A DNA stretch of 64,000 nucleotides from Limnephilus marmoratus (Eukaryota; Arthropoda; Insecta; Trichoptera; Limnephilidae), in NCBI GenBank assembly GCA_917880885.1, contig OU862916.1, positions 48,272,831-48,336,830 of the forward strand, written 5' to 3'. The notes under the pieces are model-generated. The model searched no databases and was not told the origin of the DNA. It saw only the letters and a list, made by a program, of their open reading frames with translations. Below are positions 21,178 through 31,705 of this stretch, one piece after another (the first letter of the stretch is position 1; every line of letters starts with the position of its first letter). A program made the translations under genes and the position numbers.

Positions 21178-21780
21178 ATTAGCTAGACACAGAAGGCCCT
21201 GAGTCATCGTCATCTTTGAGAATGCTGTGTGAAGGGTCTAGGAAAGGAAGGAAAGAAGTTCCGGGAAAGAAAAAGGCGTGAGTAGTGAATAAGAATTTGG
21301 GAGTCAGTATATCCCGGAGTGACAGAATAATGTATCTATCCCTCCCACTGTGGTGCAAGGAAATGTTCCGAGAAGGTCCTGCTGGAGAGGTCAAAAGATC
21401 TCCCTGGCGGCTCGTGACTTTTGGGTGTGCTAGGGTGCTAATATTAAAAAAATGGCATCATGGATGTTGTCGTATGCAAAAAAAAATTGTTTTTTTTTTC
21501 AAAAATTGGTGTTTTGTATGAAGATTTTTCAGGAAATCGGTGCCGCCCACCGCCAAACTGAAACTTTTTTGAATTTTTTCTTACAAAAAACTGATTTTCA
21601 AAAAATAAAAATTTTCGGCTACAACAACATCAATAATGCCATTTTTTTAAATATCAGCACTCTAGCACACCCAAAAGTCACGAGCCGCCACTGAATTATA
21701 TTGTCTAAACCAGTCTTTTCCGATCCAACATGCTAAGATTCGTCCGCTCTATGAACTGGGTAAAACAGATTCAGTACTCT
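21178..21780 (-). repeat. Family B repeat copy, interrupted by a MITE
   Basis: 21178-21408 shows AGGCCCTGAGTCATCGTCAT, GAATGCTGTGTGAAGGGTCT and GTCAAAAGATCTCCCT; the continuation AAACCAGTCTTTTCCGATCC (21706-21725) appears only after the 285-base MITE. In uninterrupted copies these parts adjoin (as at 50935-50965). Confidence 0.65.
21409..21695. mobile_element. hAT-like MITE with terminal inverted repeats of about 40 bp
   Basis: The left end is GGCGGCTCGTGACTTTTGGG, then TGTGCTAGGGTGCTAATATT; the right end is the inverse, finishing GTCACGAGCCGCCACTG. The right end therefore starts CAGTGGCGG in element orientation, a hAT-style CAGTG terminus, while the left outermost CAGT is lost or changed. 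There is no coding capacity. It lies inside a family B copy. Confidence 0.7.
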
Positions 21781-23309
21781 AATTAATTGTGTCTACTGTA
21801 TCAATTATGTTCTCAAAAAATTGGTTTAACCGGTAATAAAACAAACAGACACCTTTACAAAAAATTAAAATTTAGAATTCTATAAATAAGCCATCCCAAA
21901 ATGGTTTAAACACTGTTTGAAAATGGCATTACAAGCCAAAATAAGCCAAAACAAGCCATAAGCTGTCCCAAAAACAAAAAATAAAAAAACTTCCAGAACT
22001 GTTGTTAACTGATTTCGTTATTTAATTTATCGTGATTTAGACAGCATCAAATGTAACAATATAACCACTGGAGCGCTTTTTGTCATAATATGGCACTATT
22101 TAAAATACCTCAGATTGCTTTGCTGCCAGTTTTAGGCAATTTTTCCCTAGATGCATTTGTGCCTAATTTAGTTAAGGAATGATTTTTTTAATGTGGGCAG
22201 AAAAAAATCAAAATGGCCACCAATAAATCACGAGCAATCCGAGGAAAAAGTTATTAATTGGTCTGACGCTCGCTCAATAAATAAATTAAACGTTTTGAAT
22301 TTCAATAGTCCAGGAAAAAATCGAAATCGGAATTCAAGCCCCCTTTTGGGAAGAGTTTAAAAATAATTGAGAAAAAGCTTTTGGAAAGGTCGGAAAGGTA
22401 TTTGAGAATTTTTTTTTACAGTTTGTTTGCTTTAAAAAAAATCCATTTTTACGCTCTGTTCATTATAATAACAAGGAAATTTTAAATTGATTTTACGAAA
22501 CCAAGCAACGTGAAGTCTAAGCTAAGCCGGGATGTACTGATACAAAATGGGTGTGGAAAGTCTGTAGTCATTGGGTGGACGCCATAAGGTTTAGCTTAAA
22601 AATCCAAATTCGACGACTGCCGGCCGTATTGATAGATGTCAAAAATAACAACATGAAAATGCATATTTTTTTTTATTTTGTGAAGTTCGGACGATAAATA
22701 TCAATTTTTTGCGAATATTATAAAAGAAACCGATTTTGCCACTTTAAACAATAAAACCATATCCGAAAAGGGGTTTATAAGTAGGAGAGTTTGCACTTGA
22801 AAGTGCCTTTTTATAGACCTAATACTTCTTTTTTTCTAGGCTTATTAAAAGAGAAAAAAAGTGACCGAAATTTTTAAAGGCAAAGATGTGTTCTACACGC
22901 AGTATTTAATTTAAGCATCTATAATACTTCTAAGAGATCAAATTATCAAAACAAAAATACCTGATTTTGAAAAAAGATGTAGGAATGGAAGTAAAATCTA
23001 ATAAACGGTGTAGTCAAATATTATTTTTCCATTGTTTTCCACTTTCCACAATTTCATTGAAATGTGAAAATGATGGGAAAATGGGAAAAAAAGGAAAAAT
23101 GGGAAAATTTTCGTGAATGTATTATACGTGAAATGGTAAGGGAAACTTCCCTGTTCCAACCCTGGTGTTTTGGTCGCCGTAACCAAACCCTTGCAGCTTA
23201 CTAGGGCTGTAATTAAATCCAGGAAGCAATGTCCATGTACTATCTTCTTTGAAGCCAGAGAAGAGTTTTTACTAAGCTCGTCCGCATGTGATGTGATGAA
23301 ATACCAACA
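21781..23309. other. No recognisable feature
   Basis: AT-rich, with several A and T runs. No coding similarity or repeat family recognised in about 1.5 kb. Confidence 0.4.
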
Positions 23310-23469
23310 AATGGAATAATGTTAAATATTTTTTTAAGAACAACTACTTTTTATAACTTTTGAAGGTTATTCCCATCAACGTAATATATCATTGAAGAAG
23401 AAGATAACAATAATAATCTAAACGAAAATATGAAAGAGAACAAGATACAGAAAACAGAAAAAAGACAAT

Positions 23470-23545
23470 GGTCGCAAATGGGACTCGAACCCAGACCTCT
23501 CGTCTAACCGGGACGTGCGCGTTAACCCATTTCGCTATTGCTACC
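23470..23545 (-). tRNA. tRNA-like sequence (76 nt) in the left arm; probably a pseudo-tRNA
   Basis: Read on the minus strand, a cloverleaf is nearly complete: acceptor 5' GGTAGCA against 3' TGCGACC (6 of 7 pairs), A box TAGCGAAATGGG, anticodon-stem CGTC/GACG around the loop CCGGTTA, T arm CTGGG TTCGAGT CCCAT with a perfect B box GGTTCGAGTCC. Position 33 is C instead of T and the anticodon would read GGT, unusual for a working eukaryotic tRNA, so I take it as a tRNA-derived pol III promoter of the element. Promoter activity is inference. Confidence 0.5.
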
Positions 23546-23782
23546 TTCTGTCAAACCGTCATAATAGTCAATCTCATATTTCAAATTTTAGAATTAACAA
23601 TATTATTTTCAACTAATTTTTTTCCATATTATGGGCAACAACCCTTTTTATTGGAAACAATAATTCTAAGAATTGGTTTGTATCCTGGATAGCGTCTCGG
23701 ATAGAAGTATCCGAATTTTTTGATATGGAACTATTGACTTTTTATAAAAGTCTAAATTAATATTCAATTTTTGGAAATTGGA

Positions 23783-23837
23783 TAACGCGCACATCCCGGT
23801 TAGACGAGAGGACTGGGTTCGAGTCCCAGTTGCGACC
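23783..23837 (+). repeat. tRNA-like 3' half in the right arm
   Basis: AACGCGCACATCCCGGTTAG, then GACGAGAGGACTGGGTTCGA and GTCCCAGTTGCGACC match the minus-strand tRNA-like sequence of the left arm. The D arm and 5' acceptor strand are missing, but the B box is intact. Confidence 0.6.
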
Positions 23838-24112
23838 ATTGACTTTTTTCTGTTGTCTGTGTCTTGTTCTCTATCATATTTTCGTTTAGATTATTATTGT
23901 TATCTTCTTCTTCAATGGAATAATGTTATTTTATTTATTTTCTTGAATTAACGCTTTCTACATTGTACCAATAGAAACCAGAGTTTGCACATTGTTGTAT
24001 TGTTTATCCTACGTCTAAATAATAAATTTGTCTTCATCTATGTGAAAAAAACAATAATAATTATGGGAAGCAATTTTTTACGCTAATCCGTTTTGATTTA
24101 TTTAATCATTGG

Positions 24113-24836
24113 TTAAGAGGACATTACCAGAGAAAACCAGAAATATGTCATTTTCAAATCAGATTTTAGACGTATTGACTCTTTTCCACAAAAAATTATA
24201 AATGAATTTCGAAAGATTGTTCTTTTATCTAGCATTCGCATGTAATAAATTTTGAGATTTTTTTTTAAATTTTTACTATAATAAGGTTATTCCATAGGTC
24301 ATTGGCAGATTTGTTAAATTTTCTAAAAAGATTTTGTATTATACCACACCCATTTCAAATAATATAATCATGCAGTAAAATAAATCAATACATTATCTAG
24401 CAAACGCACGTTTTAGAATTTTAATTTTAGTTACAATAAAATCATTAAAAAATATGTACGTACATGTGTTTCTTGACGAAAATAGGTCCATTTGTGTATT
24501 TATTTGCGCACTTACAAACTAATATATTTTAGATTTTTTTTTACATTCTTATTAAATTTAGACATTATTAAAAAAAATGATAAATATTTATAATCAAAAA
24601 ATAACTACAAAAAATACATTATTTTAATAGTTTTATCATCACGCCTTTCAGCATTTTTGGATGAAGGTATAAATTAAAGCTATTTGGAATGAAATAAATT
24701 CGATATTGAGTTATAATTTTAAAAAGCTGGTACGGAGAATAATTAATCTTTCTCATTGTAACCGCCCTGCACGATCGTAAGAACAACTTTCGACGAAATG
24801 TGGATTTTCTTCCGCTGGCTGGTTAAACGCTCTTAA
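24113..24836. mobile_element. TTAA-flanked non-autonomous element, copy 1 (about 716 bp)
   Basis: Bounded on both sides by TTAA (24113-24116 and 24833-24836), with ends reading TTAAGAGGACATTACCAG and, inverted, TTAAGAGCGTTTAACCAGC, imperfect inverted repeats. The inside is AT-rich and non-coding. A close inverted copy lies at 37591-38311, also between TTAA sites, which fixes the borders. TTAA targeting is the hallmark of piggyBac-type transposition, so a piggyBac-related non-autonomous element is likely. Confidence 0.7.
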
Positions 24837-24837
24837 G

Positions 24838-25130
24838 AAGATAAAGAAATTTAAACGATATATGAAAAAGAACTAAACACAGAAAACATAGAAAGGTAAG
24901 GATTGTAACTGGGAACCGAACCCAGGATCTCTTGTCGTACCAAATTCAGAATTAACAATAATATCACGAAATATTATTCGTTTATTGGACTGCAGCCTTT
25001 TTAAATGATCACAAAGTTCTGGTGAATTTATTTGTGTCCTAGATGTGTCTCGGATATCCGAATTTATTTGTATGGGACACCTAAGTTGAAATAAATATTC
25101 AAATTCATTGGAAAAACTTTGAAGGAAATA
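24838..25130 (-). repeat. Single-arm relative of the tRNA-like foldback
   Basis: GAAGATAAAGAAATTTAAAC, ACAGAAAACATAG and AACTGGGAACCGAACCCAGG (B-box complement, 24908-24927) parallel the left arm of 23391-23545. ATTCAGAATTAACAATAATA and GTGTCTCGGATATCCGAATT parallel its loop. It starts directly behind the TTAA element. The B box has decayed. Confidence 0.6.
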
Positions 25131-25269
25131 ATTTAAATTTTTCAGTTTCTAATTATAATTTTTATAAATATTACCTTATTATTCAATGATACATTAAATT
25201 GACGATTATAACAACCATCAAACGTTATTGCATTAACTTATTAAAAAAAAGATATGTTTAATTTTTTTT
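25131..25269. other. No recognisable feature
   Basis: Short AT-rich spacer. Confidence 0.4.
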
Positions 25270-25800
25270 GGTATTATTTTGTGTATTTTGGTATTGTTTT
25301 TGGTATTGTGTTATGCCGTGTTGCGCTACCTCCTTCTTTAGCCAACGTTTCGGACAGTGTTAAAGGGTCCACCTTCAGGGCAGTTGTGTGAACGTTGAAA
25401 CCCAATATCCTGATATATCCATCTTGCCATTGTCACCGGTTCAAGATTGATTCCTAACCGCGAAATCAGTGCAATTTCTACAACGCGCGGTACTGGCAGC
25501 CAAATACTTTGGTCTCGTCGCCTTATAGTCGAAACCCGGATCCGCGCAAGATACGTGTTTTCAACCGTGGAGTTTTCTTGAGTGCATGAGTGTGGGACCC
25601 CCGGGACATCACCAGCAAGGTAGGGTCATCTTGTTTTCGGTGGACATCCCATTTTTTCCCCTTCATCCCTTTCATTCCAACAGTGGTAGGTAGAGATTTC
25701 GAACTCCGCGGAAGAAAATAACAGCTTCCAACAGCTATCGAAACACCCCAAAAGTAAATAACGAAAATACTTTTGGCCATGAAAATCTAAAATCAAATTA
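25270..25800 (-). mobile_element. Long member of the 'ACGTTTCGGACAG' foldback family
   Basis: On the minus strand it starts with TAGATTTTCATGGCCAAAAG, contains a block of about 330 bases also found at 51930-52275, then CCCTGAAGGTGGACCC, GTCCGAAACGTTGGCTAAAG, GAGGTAGCGCAACACGGCAT and a repetitive end (ATACCAAAAACAATACC). The two outer modules are the same as in the small foldbacks at 47413-47879 and 49860-50074, so this is a longer relative with an internal block. An 85-codon frame in the block is described separately. Confidence 0.6.
25523..25780 (-). CDS. Unidentified 85-codon frame shared with a second copy; coding status doubtful
   Basis: An ATG-started frame reads YFWGVSIAVGSCYFLPRSS, LPTTVGMKGMKGKKWDVHRK and QDDPTLLVMSRG. 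The homologous frame at 51906-52124 on the plus strand keeps VSIAIGSCYFLPRSS, the KGMKGKKWDVHRKQDDPTLL run and LVM. Conservation of the amino acids only reflects close nucleotide identity between two copies, so it does not prove coding. There is no signal peptide, known domain or ribosome-entry context. I do not recognise a family. Confidence 0.2.
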   Translation of the reverse strand: MAKSIFVIYFWGVSIAVGSCYFLPRSSKSLPTTVGMKGMKGKKWDVHRKQDDPTLLVMSRGSHTHALKKTPRLKTRILRGSGFRL

Positions 25801-26344
25801 AATATTTGTTTGTTTTCGCCTTCTCTGCAGTTCTGTTATCCTTTAAACCCCGCATTATTCATATACGTTTTTCATGTGTTCAACAAGTCGTCCATCAGAG
25901 TAAACTTTACACGGGACTCGCTCGTAAATTCCCCAGAAAGTCCCAATTGCATGAAGCTTTGTCGTATTAAAATATGTCGTGATGCCTTCCGGAGGTAGGA
26001 GAATGTAATGCCCACAATTGAAATAAAAACGTCAAACGAGTGAAAGCTTGATGCCTCCAATTTGGGACGAACTCGTGTAAGAAATTTTATAGTTTGAAAG
26101 CTCGGTGGAAAGAAGTGACATATTTATAAAGAGAATAAAAGAGCAAAAGAGTACAAAAGAGCTTTCGCATATCTTGTTTGGTTGTAGCAAAGTATTTGGG
26201 TTGTTAAAAATTTATTCTTATTTTGTGTGTTCGATTCGCTGTAAGGGATCATCGAAAACACCTAAAGGTATATGTACAAATGATGTTTGGACAATATTCG
26301 AAAATAACTCGAAGTTGAAAGGTTTTTTGTGATTTCTAAATAAA
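25801..26344. other. No recognisable feature
   Basis: AT-rich; short frames only, none familiar. Confidence 0.4.
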
Positions 26345-26450
26345 AAATAACTAACTAATCAACTAACTAATCATCACGCCGTTTCCCCGCAGGGGTGGGC
26401 AAAGAGGACGGAACGCCAAAAAACTCTTGGTACACACTATTTACCTTATT

Positions 26451-26452
<2 letters not shown>

Positions 26453-26503
<51 letters not shown>
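26453..26503. repeat. (TA)n microsatellite
   Basis: About 24 uninterrupted TA units followed by a T run, at the 3' tail of the nested LINE. Shorter TA runs occur at 28954-28976, 36724-36740, 45224-45248 and 53226-53245. Confidence 0.95.
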
Positions 26504-26513
<10 letters not shown>

Positions 26514-27597
26514 TTTTTATTATTATAAAAAAAAAGTCCCGATAAACTACTTTTTAGTAGTTTGTCTAACGGGTTCTTTACATTAAAGATCTTATTATAG
26601 TGATTTAATAGTTACATTTTTACAATTTAAGATATAAAATTAAATAAAATTTTTTACAGAAATATACTTAGATACATTTTTACAATTATAGATATAAAAT
26701 AAAATATTTTTTTTGGAAAAATACTTAGATAAAAGAAAAATTATGAAAACATGAATAACAATTTTAAAGTCTTTAGTTATTGTAAGCTAATACAAATTAG
26801 TTCTTTCCGTAAGCCAAGTCTTCAGTAAGTTCATCAATTGTTTGTTTTGGGTACAGTTTTTAATTTCAGCTGGAAGCATATGTTTTTAAACAACTGGGAA
26901 TCATGTAATTTAACGTTCTTTGTCCATATTTATTTGTATATTTAGGTACAATTAATCAATAAAGTTAAAACGAGTATTATGGTTGTGTTCCAGCCTATTT
27001 ATATATAAAGGGTTATTTATGTGCTGAAATATAATTTTGTACCACATAATTGCTCTCATTGAAAGAGTTTTGAGACTTTGATAAAAGTATGGAATATTAC
27101 GCCTTTCTTTGTATACATTTTTTTCAGCTTATAATTTAACCAATGAATTTTGCACTGATTAAACATGGTCTATATTTGTTTTACAAGAAAATCCCCAAGC
27201 TGTTATTCCATACCTTATAACAGATTCAGCTAGGGATAAATAAATTATTCGAAGTGTGCAGATAGGAACAAAAAAATTTTGTTTATACAATCTGCTTACA
27301 ATTGATCTTAATCGTGCACAAACTTTGTTTATTTGTATATCCCATTTGAAAAAGCTATCAATAATAACACCTAAATAAACATATTCTTTAACTAGTTCCA
27401 TATTTTCACATGTACACGTTGCTGAAATACCATTGTGTAAGCAATCTGATGTATGTGTTTTTATTTCAGGTGTAATACATACCTTAACATTAGGGGATCT
27501 TATGTGTAACAATTTAGTTTTTTTGGCATTTATAATTAAGCCAGAGTCGTGAGACCATTTTAAGAGTTCAATGTAGTCTTTTGGTTCATACTATACT
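26504..27597 (-). pseudogene. CR1/Jockey-group LINE, 5'-truncated, nested in another LINE
   Basis: The minus-strand frame 27593-27159 encodes WSHDSGLIINAKKTKLLHIR, VYLGVIIDSFFKWDIQINKV and SLAESVIRYGITAWG, the RT thumb and C-terminal region. Shifted frames continue with LPAEIKNCTQNKQLMNLLKT and end near 26790. The 3' untranslated region contains ACCCGTTAGACAAACTACTA and an inverse-matching AAGTAGTTTATCGGGAC, a small hairpin, before the A-rich and TA-repeat tail. ATTCATAC stands on both sides of the insertion (about 26450 and 27612), a likely target duplication. Confidence 0.78.
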
Positions 27598-28402
27598 TTT
27601 TGTTCATACTATATTCATACTATTATTCTGACTCTGATTCTCTAAAGTATCTGATTCAATTGATATCTTCCTCGGGCGTCCCCGACTTCTTCTACCATTC
27701 ACATTTGCGCAATATATTCTTCTTACACTACTTTCTTCGTTCATTCGCTCTACATGCCCATACAAAAATCAGAGGGTCCCTTTCTTCATCTTACACATTA
27801 CGCTTACATCAGCCTTGTATTCTTTGCGGATCTCCATATTTCTCACACGATCGTACATGGTTTTACCACATATACGCCTCAGGGATCTCTTTTCAACAGC
27901 ATTCAGGTTACGTTCATCCTTCCTCCACAGTTCCAAGCCTCACTGCCATACATCAGGGTGGGTACCAGCACACCATTGTGGACTGCTAGCTTCACTTCTT
28001 TTTACAGTTTTTTATTAGCGCCACCGGCGTTCAGTCCTCCATTTGGAGTTACCTGCATTTTCCCTTCTTTCAATATCTCTATCAGCCTTCCACATAAACA
28101 TACTACCCATAATATAATCCAAGTATTTCATTCACATATTGCATACTGTGTTCATACTCTCTATTTAAAACACCACCTTTTTAGTCTTATTTCCATTTAT
28201 CGTTAACTCATTCTTCATACATGCTTCGGTCATCCTAGACACGAGAGACATTTTACGTTTTTTGGCAATATTTTGAAAATAAAATAAATAATTTCATTTT
28301 TTTGGAAGTTGGTCGTAGCAAAATTTAACTACTTTATTAGATCCTGTCATTCTCTTTATTATGTAGCTGGCCATGACGATTGTCTGCGTTTGAGCCAATT
28401 TT

Positions 28403-28512
28403 AAACACATTATGTTATGTTGTTTGTTATTTAAACACATTATGTTATTTTGTTTGTTATTTAAAAAAAATATTTTGTTCGTCATTTAAACAAAAAATGA
28501 TATTTTGTTTCT
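28403..28512. repeat. Tandem repeat of about 35 bp, three to four copies
   Basis: TTTAAACACATTATGTTATG and TTGTTTGTTA recur at 28401, 28430 and, decayed, 28461 and 28486. Short frames over it are repeat by-products. Confidence 0.75.
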
Positions 28513-28551
28513 TGGTGAAAGCGGCCGTAAACGCGAAGTGCATTTTTTATT

Positions 28552-28890
28552 GTAAACAGTCCCAATTGCTCCCAACTGTCTGGAGCCAGTCCCCAACTGG
28601 GGTATATTTTGAGGCTAAAGGGTAGTGGGGAGGGGAAGGAAATGGGGAAAAACGAGGTAGAGAAGTACCTGGCTATTCAGATCTGTTAACCAAACACTGG
28701 TAACGATTGGTGGTCTTTCTCCAGGGTGATACTGAGAGTGTCTGTAACTCCGAAATCTGCCACAAATATACTGTTCATTATTATTTATGGTGAGTGAATG
28801 GTGGAGCAACACAAATTAATATAATTTTGATTTGAAACCGCCACCTCCGGATTCGTAGTCAAGAGCCTTACCCCTCGACCACGGAGGTAC
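28552..28890 (-). repeat. Family A SINE, nearly complete with tRNA-like head
   Basis: In reverse orientation: CTGTCTGGAGCCAGTCCCCA, GGCTAAAGGGTAGTGGGGAG, CTATTCAGATCTG, ACTGAGAGTGTCTGTAACTC, then TGAGTGAATGGTGGAGCAAC and the head complement CGTAGTCAAGAGCCTTACCC CTCGACCACGGAGG (28854-28887), which gives the A box TGGTCGAGGGG on the minus strand. The B box is worn. Confidence 0.75.
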
Positions 28891-28991
28891 CTATTAGGTT
28901 TAGTGAAAAGGTATTTTATGTAATTATGAATCATAGAGAATAGTGTCGTATAATATATATATATATATATATATTTTTATAATGTACTAAT

Positions 28992-29354
28992 TCTATAAAT
29001 ATAAAGACGAAAGATTTGATTGTTTGTTTGCATTGAATAGGCTCCGAAACTACTGAACCGATTTGAAAAATTCTTTCACCAATAGAAAACTACATTATCA
29101 GCGAGTCACATAGGCTATGTATAAAGGTAAGTTCTGGCGTTATGAAATTTATATAAATGAAAATGCGTGTATTTCATATATTTTTGCGGCAGGGAGGAAA
29201 GGCTGGGGGAAGGTGGGGTTTGTGGAGATTGAAGACACGAGGGAGGGAGAAGGTGGGAAGGTGGAAGGGAATGGGGATATACGGGAAAGGACATGCAGGG
29301 AGAATCAATTTATTTCTTTGAATGGCATAGCAACGCATGCCGGGTACCAGCTAG
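28992..29354 (+). mobile_element. Non-autonomous Helitron-like element
   Basis: Starts TCTATAAATATAAAGACG, has the conserved ACTGAACCGATTTGAAAAAT and GAAAACTACATTATCAGCGA near the 5' side, then a G-rich middle (29189-29285) and GCAACGCATGCCGGGTACCA before the terminal CTAG (29351-29354) followed by T. No coding capacity. Related to 42164-42772, 2616-3066 and the split unit at 34735-36040. Confidence 0.65.
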
Positions 29355-29394
29355 TATTTTATATATCCTTTTTTTTCACCAGCATTTGATTCCT

Positions 29395-29570
29395 TAGAAC
29401 GGGCAGTCTGCCTAGCTAGGAACTAATATAGATATATGAAACATAATAACACTTGTACACATTTTTTTATATTTATAGTTATTTTGAATAAATACTCTTA
29501 TTGTGTTATTTTTGCTGTATAAATGTATCTAATGTAATAAATAAATAAAAAATAATAAAAAAAAACTAAA
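29395..29570 (+). repeat. Probable LINE 3' end with A-rich tail
   Basis: GGGCAGTCTGCCTAGCTAGG is followed by AT-rich sequence and a tail AATAAATAAATAAAAAATAA (from about 29536). No coding portion is attached. The rest of 29571-29930 shows nothing recognised. Confidence 0.4.
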
Positions 29571-29934
29571 AGACAAACAATAGGAGAACTGACATCATCA
29601 AAAGTTAATTTCGGTTGTCATGAATGGGTGTGATTTTAAATAATTGTGTTTCTGTGTAATGCGTAAAATTATTGAATGATTAAAAATGGTTTATCAAGTT
29701 TACTAGAAAGGTAAAATTCTTCTTTTCAAATGCGATGATCCTGAGACAAATAATTTTTTTTTCGTAAATATTTTTCATTACAAACTGTATATTTATAATG
29801 TCCCGTGATTTTTCACGGTTCTGCGCTCGTAAGTTTTAAAGCACGGAAATATTTATGTAATTACTGAAAAACTATTAGTTTAGTTCGCATTTTAGTTTAA
29901 AATAAGAATAAAATAGTTCACATGGGCCAGGGTT

Positions 29935-30275
29935 CATTGGGTCAGGTTTGCCCGGATCTAGTGTCTCACCAACACCATGCAGGCCGGATCGGCAAAGACT
30001 GATTGAGGAATCTCTCCAGTAGAAACATCGAACTCTCGAAACATTGCCTTGCCCCGCAGTAGAAAGTATGGATTCATTCGTTCACTCCTGGACACACTGA
30101 AATTCCTACCCAACCCTCATACCTTTTTCCTTCCCAGAACTTTCTCTCCTTCCTTCCCCTAAAAATACCATCCACACAGCATCCCCAAAGATGACAAAGG
30201 CTCAAGGCTCAGACAAAGGGTGGAATTATTTTCATTAGGGCCTCCTGTGTGGAGCTAATGTAAAAAAAATAACAT
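29935..30275 (+). repeat. Family B repeat copy
   Basis: GGCCGGATCGGCAAAGACTG, GAATCTCTCCAGTAGAAACA, TTCGTTCACTCCTGGACACA, TTTCTCTCCTTCCTTCCCCT, CACAGCATCCCCAAAGATGA and CCTCCTGTGTGGAGCTAATG then an A run. The plus strand carries the A-rich 3' end. Confidence 0.72.
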
Positions 30276-31705
30276 AGTTTACTGCAGTTTAGTACTTTAC
30301 CATTGTAAATTTATTTCTGAATGTGTAGAATGTAACCAGGAATACAATAAACCTCTTTAGAGTATTCCGGTAACCGGAACCGTTTCTTTAAATATTGAAC
30401 TTCCAACGAAATGGAATATTATCTTGCGGAAATAATATAGAAGGGGAAGAAACGTGAAAGGGGTAAGCCGGGATTTGGGTTTATATTTCCAAAAATGATT
30501 TATTACCATATTAAAATTGGGATTTACGCTGCCGTACTTAAAAGATTCGCCTTTGCGATTGAGAGTTTTATTAGGGCACTAAAACATTTGTCGCTAAATA
30601 AACTTGACTTTCAGATTGCGTAGAGTGGATGTCCGAAATTTTACTGTAATTGGGACCGTAAAATGAAAAAAAGGTGAACTCAGACAAGCTTTTACAAAAG
30701 CTGGCGCAAACATCGCCTTGTAAACATTAAAAAGTTAGGAAAGGCGATAAAACTTGGCCGTATATTGACCATTTGAGTTTGGTGAATATATCTTTGAGTT
30801 CAATCTGTACCCAATGTACATAAATTGCTTTTTTATAACTAGTACCAAGTTTATTAATGCCTTGCGGAAAGTTTTAGAAACTTTCTTTAGAGAAAGTGAT
30901 ATCGTTTTCTGAAAAGGGGTCACAAATTGTAATTTTTGTAAACAATTAATACAAGAGAGCAAGCACATTACTAATTTTATTTCCGTTTGAAAACGTATAG
31001 TAGTATAGAAATTTTAAATAACTAAGTAGGTAGGTAATCTATAAATTTTGCATCAAAGTATCATCGCAATCGAATTAATGGTAATTAATTAATTCATATA
31101 TTAACACAGGTACCTATTAGTGCAGTACCGACCTGTACTGCACTTATATGACCCGTACATCCCTCCCGAATTGTGTGATTTGATTAAATTGTTTAAGAGT
31201 GAAGTCACAGACAAGCTTACAACTGAAATTTGTCGGTTTGATGTTTATTTCAATAAACTTTTTTTATAAAATGCTTACATAAACTCTTTGACTTTTAATT
31301 CTGACATACCTAGTACTCCAACGAGTACCCATAACTTCCGAAAGAAATAATTTTGTGGGTCACGCCCGAGGCAGCCAGAAATAATGAGTCCCTTTGGATA
31401 GTGCATGATGAGAGATGTGACAAACGCGTGCCCAGCAACCGTTAATAATCGACAATGGCCGACTACTACTCATACTGATTATTCTCTCCGTTGTCACGTT
31501 GTTCAATTTTCTTTTTTTTTAAGTTTGGCTACAGTGGCGAAAAAGGTCGACGATGATAAAAAAAAAGATGCATACATCAAAGGTGCGATTTGGGATGGTC
31601 ATTAATCAATGTCATTTTGACGACCTGTGATCAATTTCAGGCCTGAACAAATTAATTAATTTTTTATTTTTAACTTAATGATTAAAACCTCACATTGTGA
31701 TATAT
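30276..31705. other. No recognisable feature
   Basis: About 1.4 kb of AT-rich sequence without a coding match. A short inverted motif GTACCGACCTGTACTGCACT lies at 31125-31144. Confidence 0.4.

Larger units (their letters stand above)
23310..23928. mobile_element. Foldback element with tRNA-like arms, flanked by a 15-bp direct repeat
   Basis: Arms 23391-23545 and 23783-23916 are inverted copies that begin ATTGAAGAAGAAGATAAC and run through AATAATCTAAACGAAAAT to a tRNA-like end. The whole unit is bracketed by a perfect 15-base direct repeat, AATGGAATAATGTTA (23310-23324 and 23914-23928), consistent with a target-site duplication of LINE-type length. The loop (23546-23782) contains TCTCGGATAG..GTATCCGAATTT, also present in the single-arm relative at 24838-25130. 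No protein is encoded. Confidence 0.7.
26345..28245 (-). pseudogene. Non-LTR retrotransposon fragment split by a second LINE
   Basis: The right part (28245-27605, minus strand) encodes pieces of an RT C-terminus in shifting frames: VKLAVHNGVLVPTLMYGSEA, LRRICGKTMYDRVRNMEIRK, ADVSVMCKMKKGTL, HVERMNEESSVRRIYCANVN and GRRSRGRPRK. The left part (26345-26450) is its 3' end, GCCGTTTCCCCGCAGGGGTG with a TTAG-type tail. The copy at 55550-55850 has both parts joined, showing that the 1.15 kb between them is an insertion. The clade is uncertain. Confidence 0.75.

Noticed and set aside
23470..23545. A functional tRNA gene
   Set aside because: C at position 33, an acceptor mismatch, an anticodon not normally used in eukaryotes and repetition in a foldback make a tRNA-derived element much more likely.
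27600..28206. Plus-strand frames of 67-150 codons, Ser/His-rich
   Set aside because: They lie antisense to the decayed LINE RT, which reads clearly on the minus strand.
28403..28512. CRISPR-like array
   Set aside because: The repeats are contiguous tandem units without spacers, and the DNA is clearly eukaryotic.
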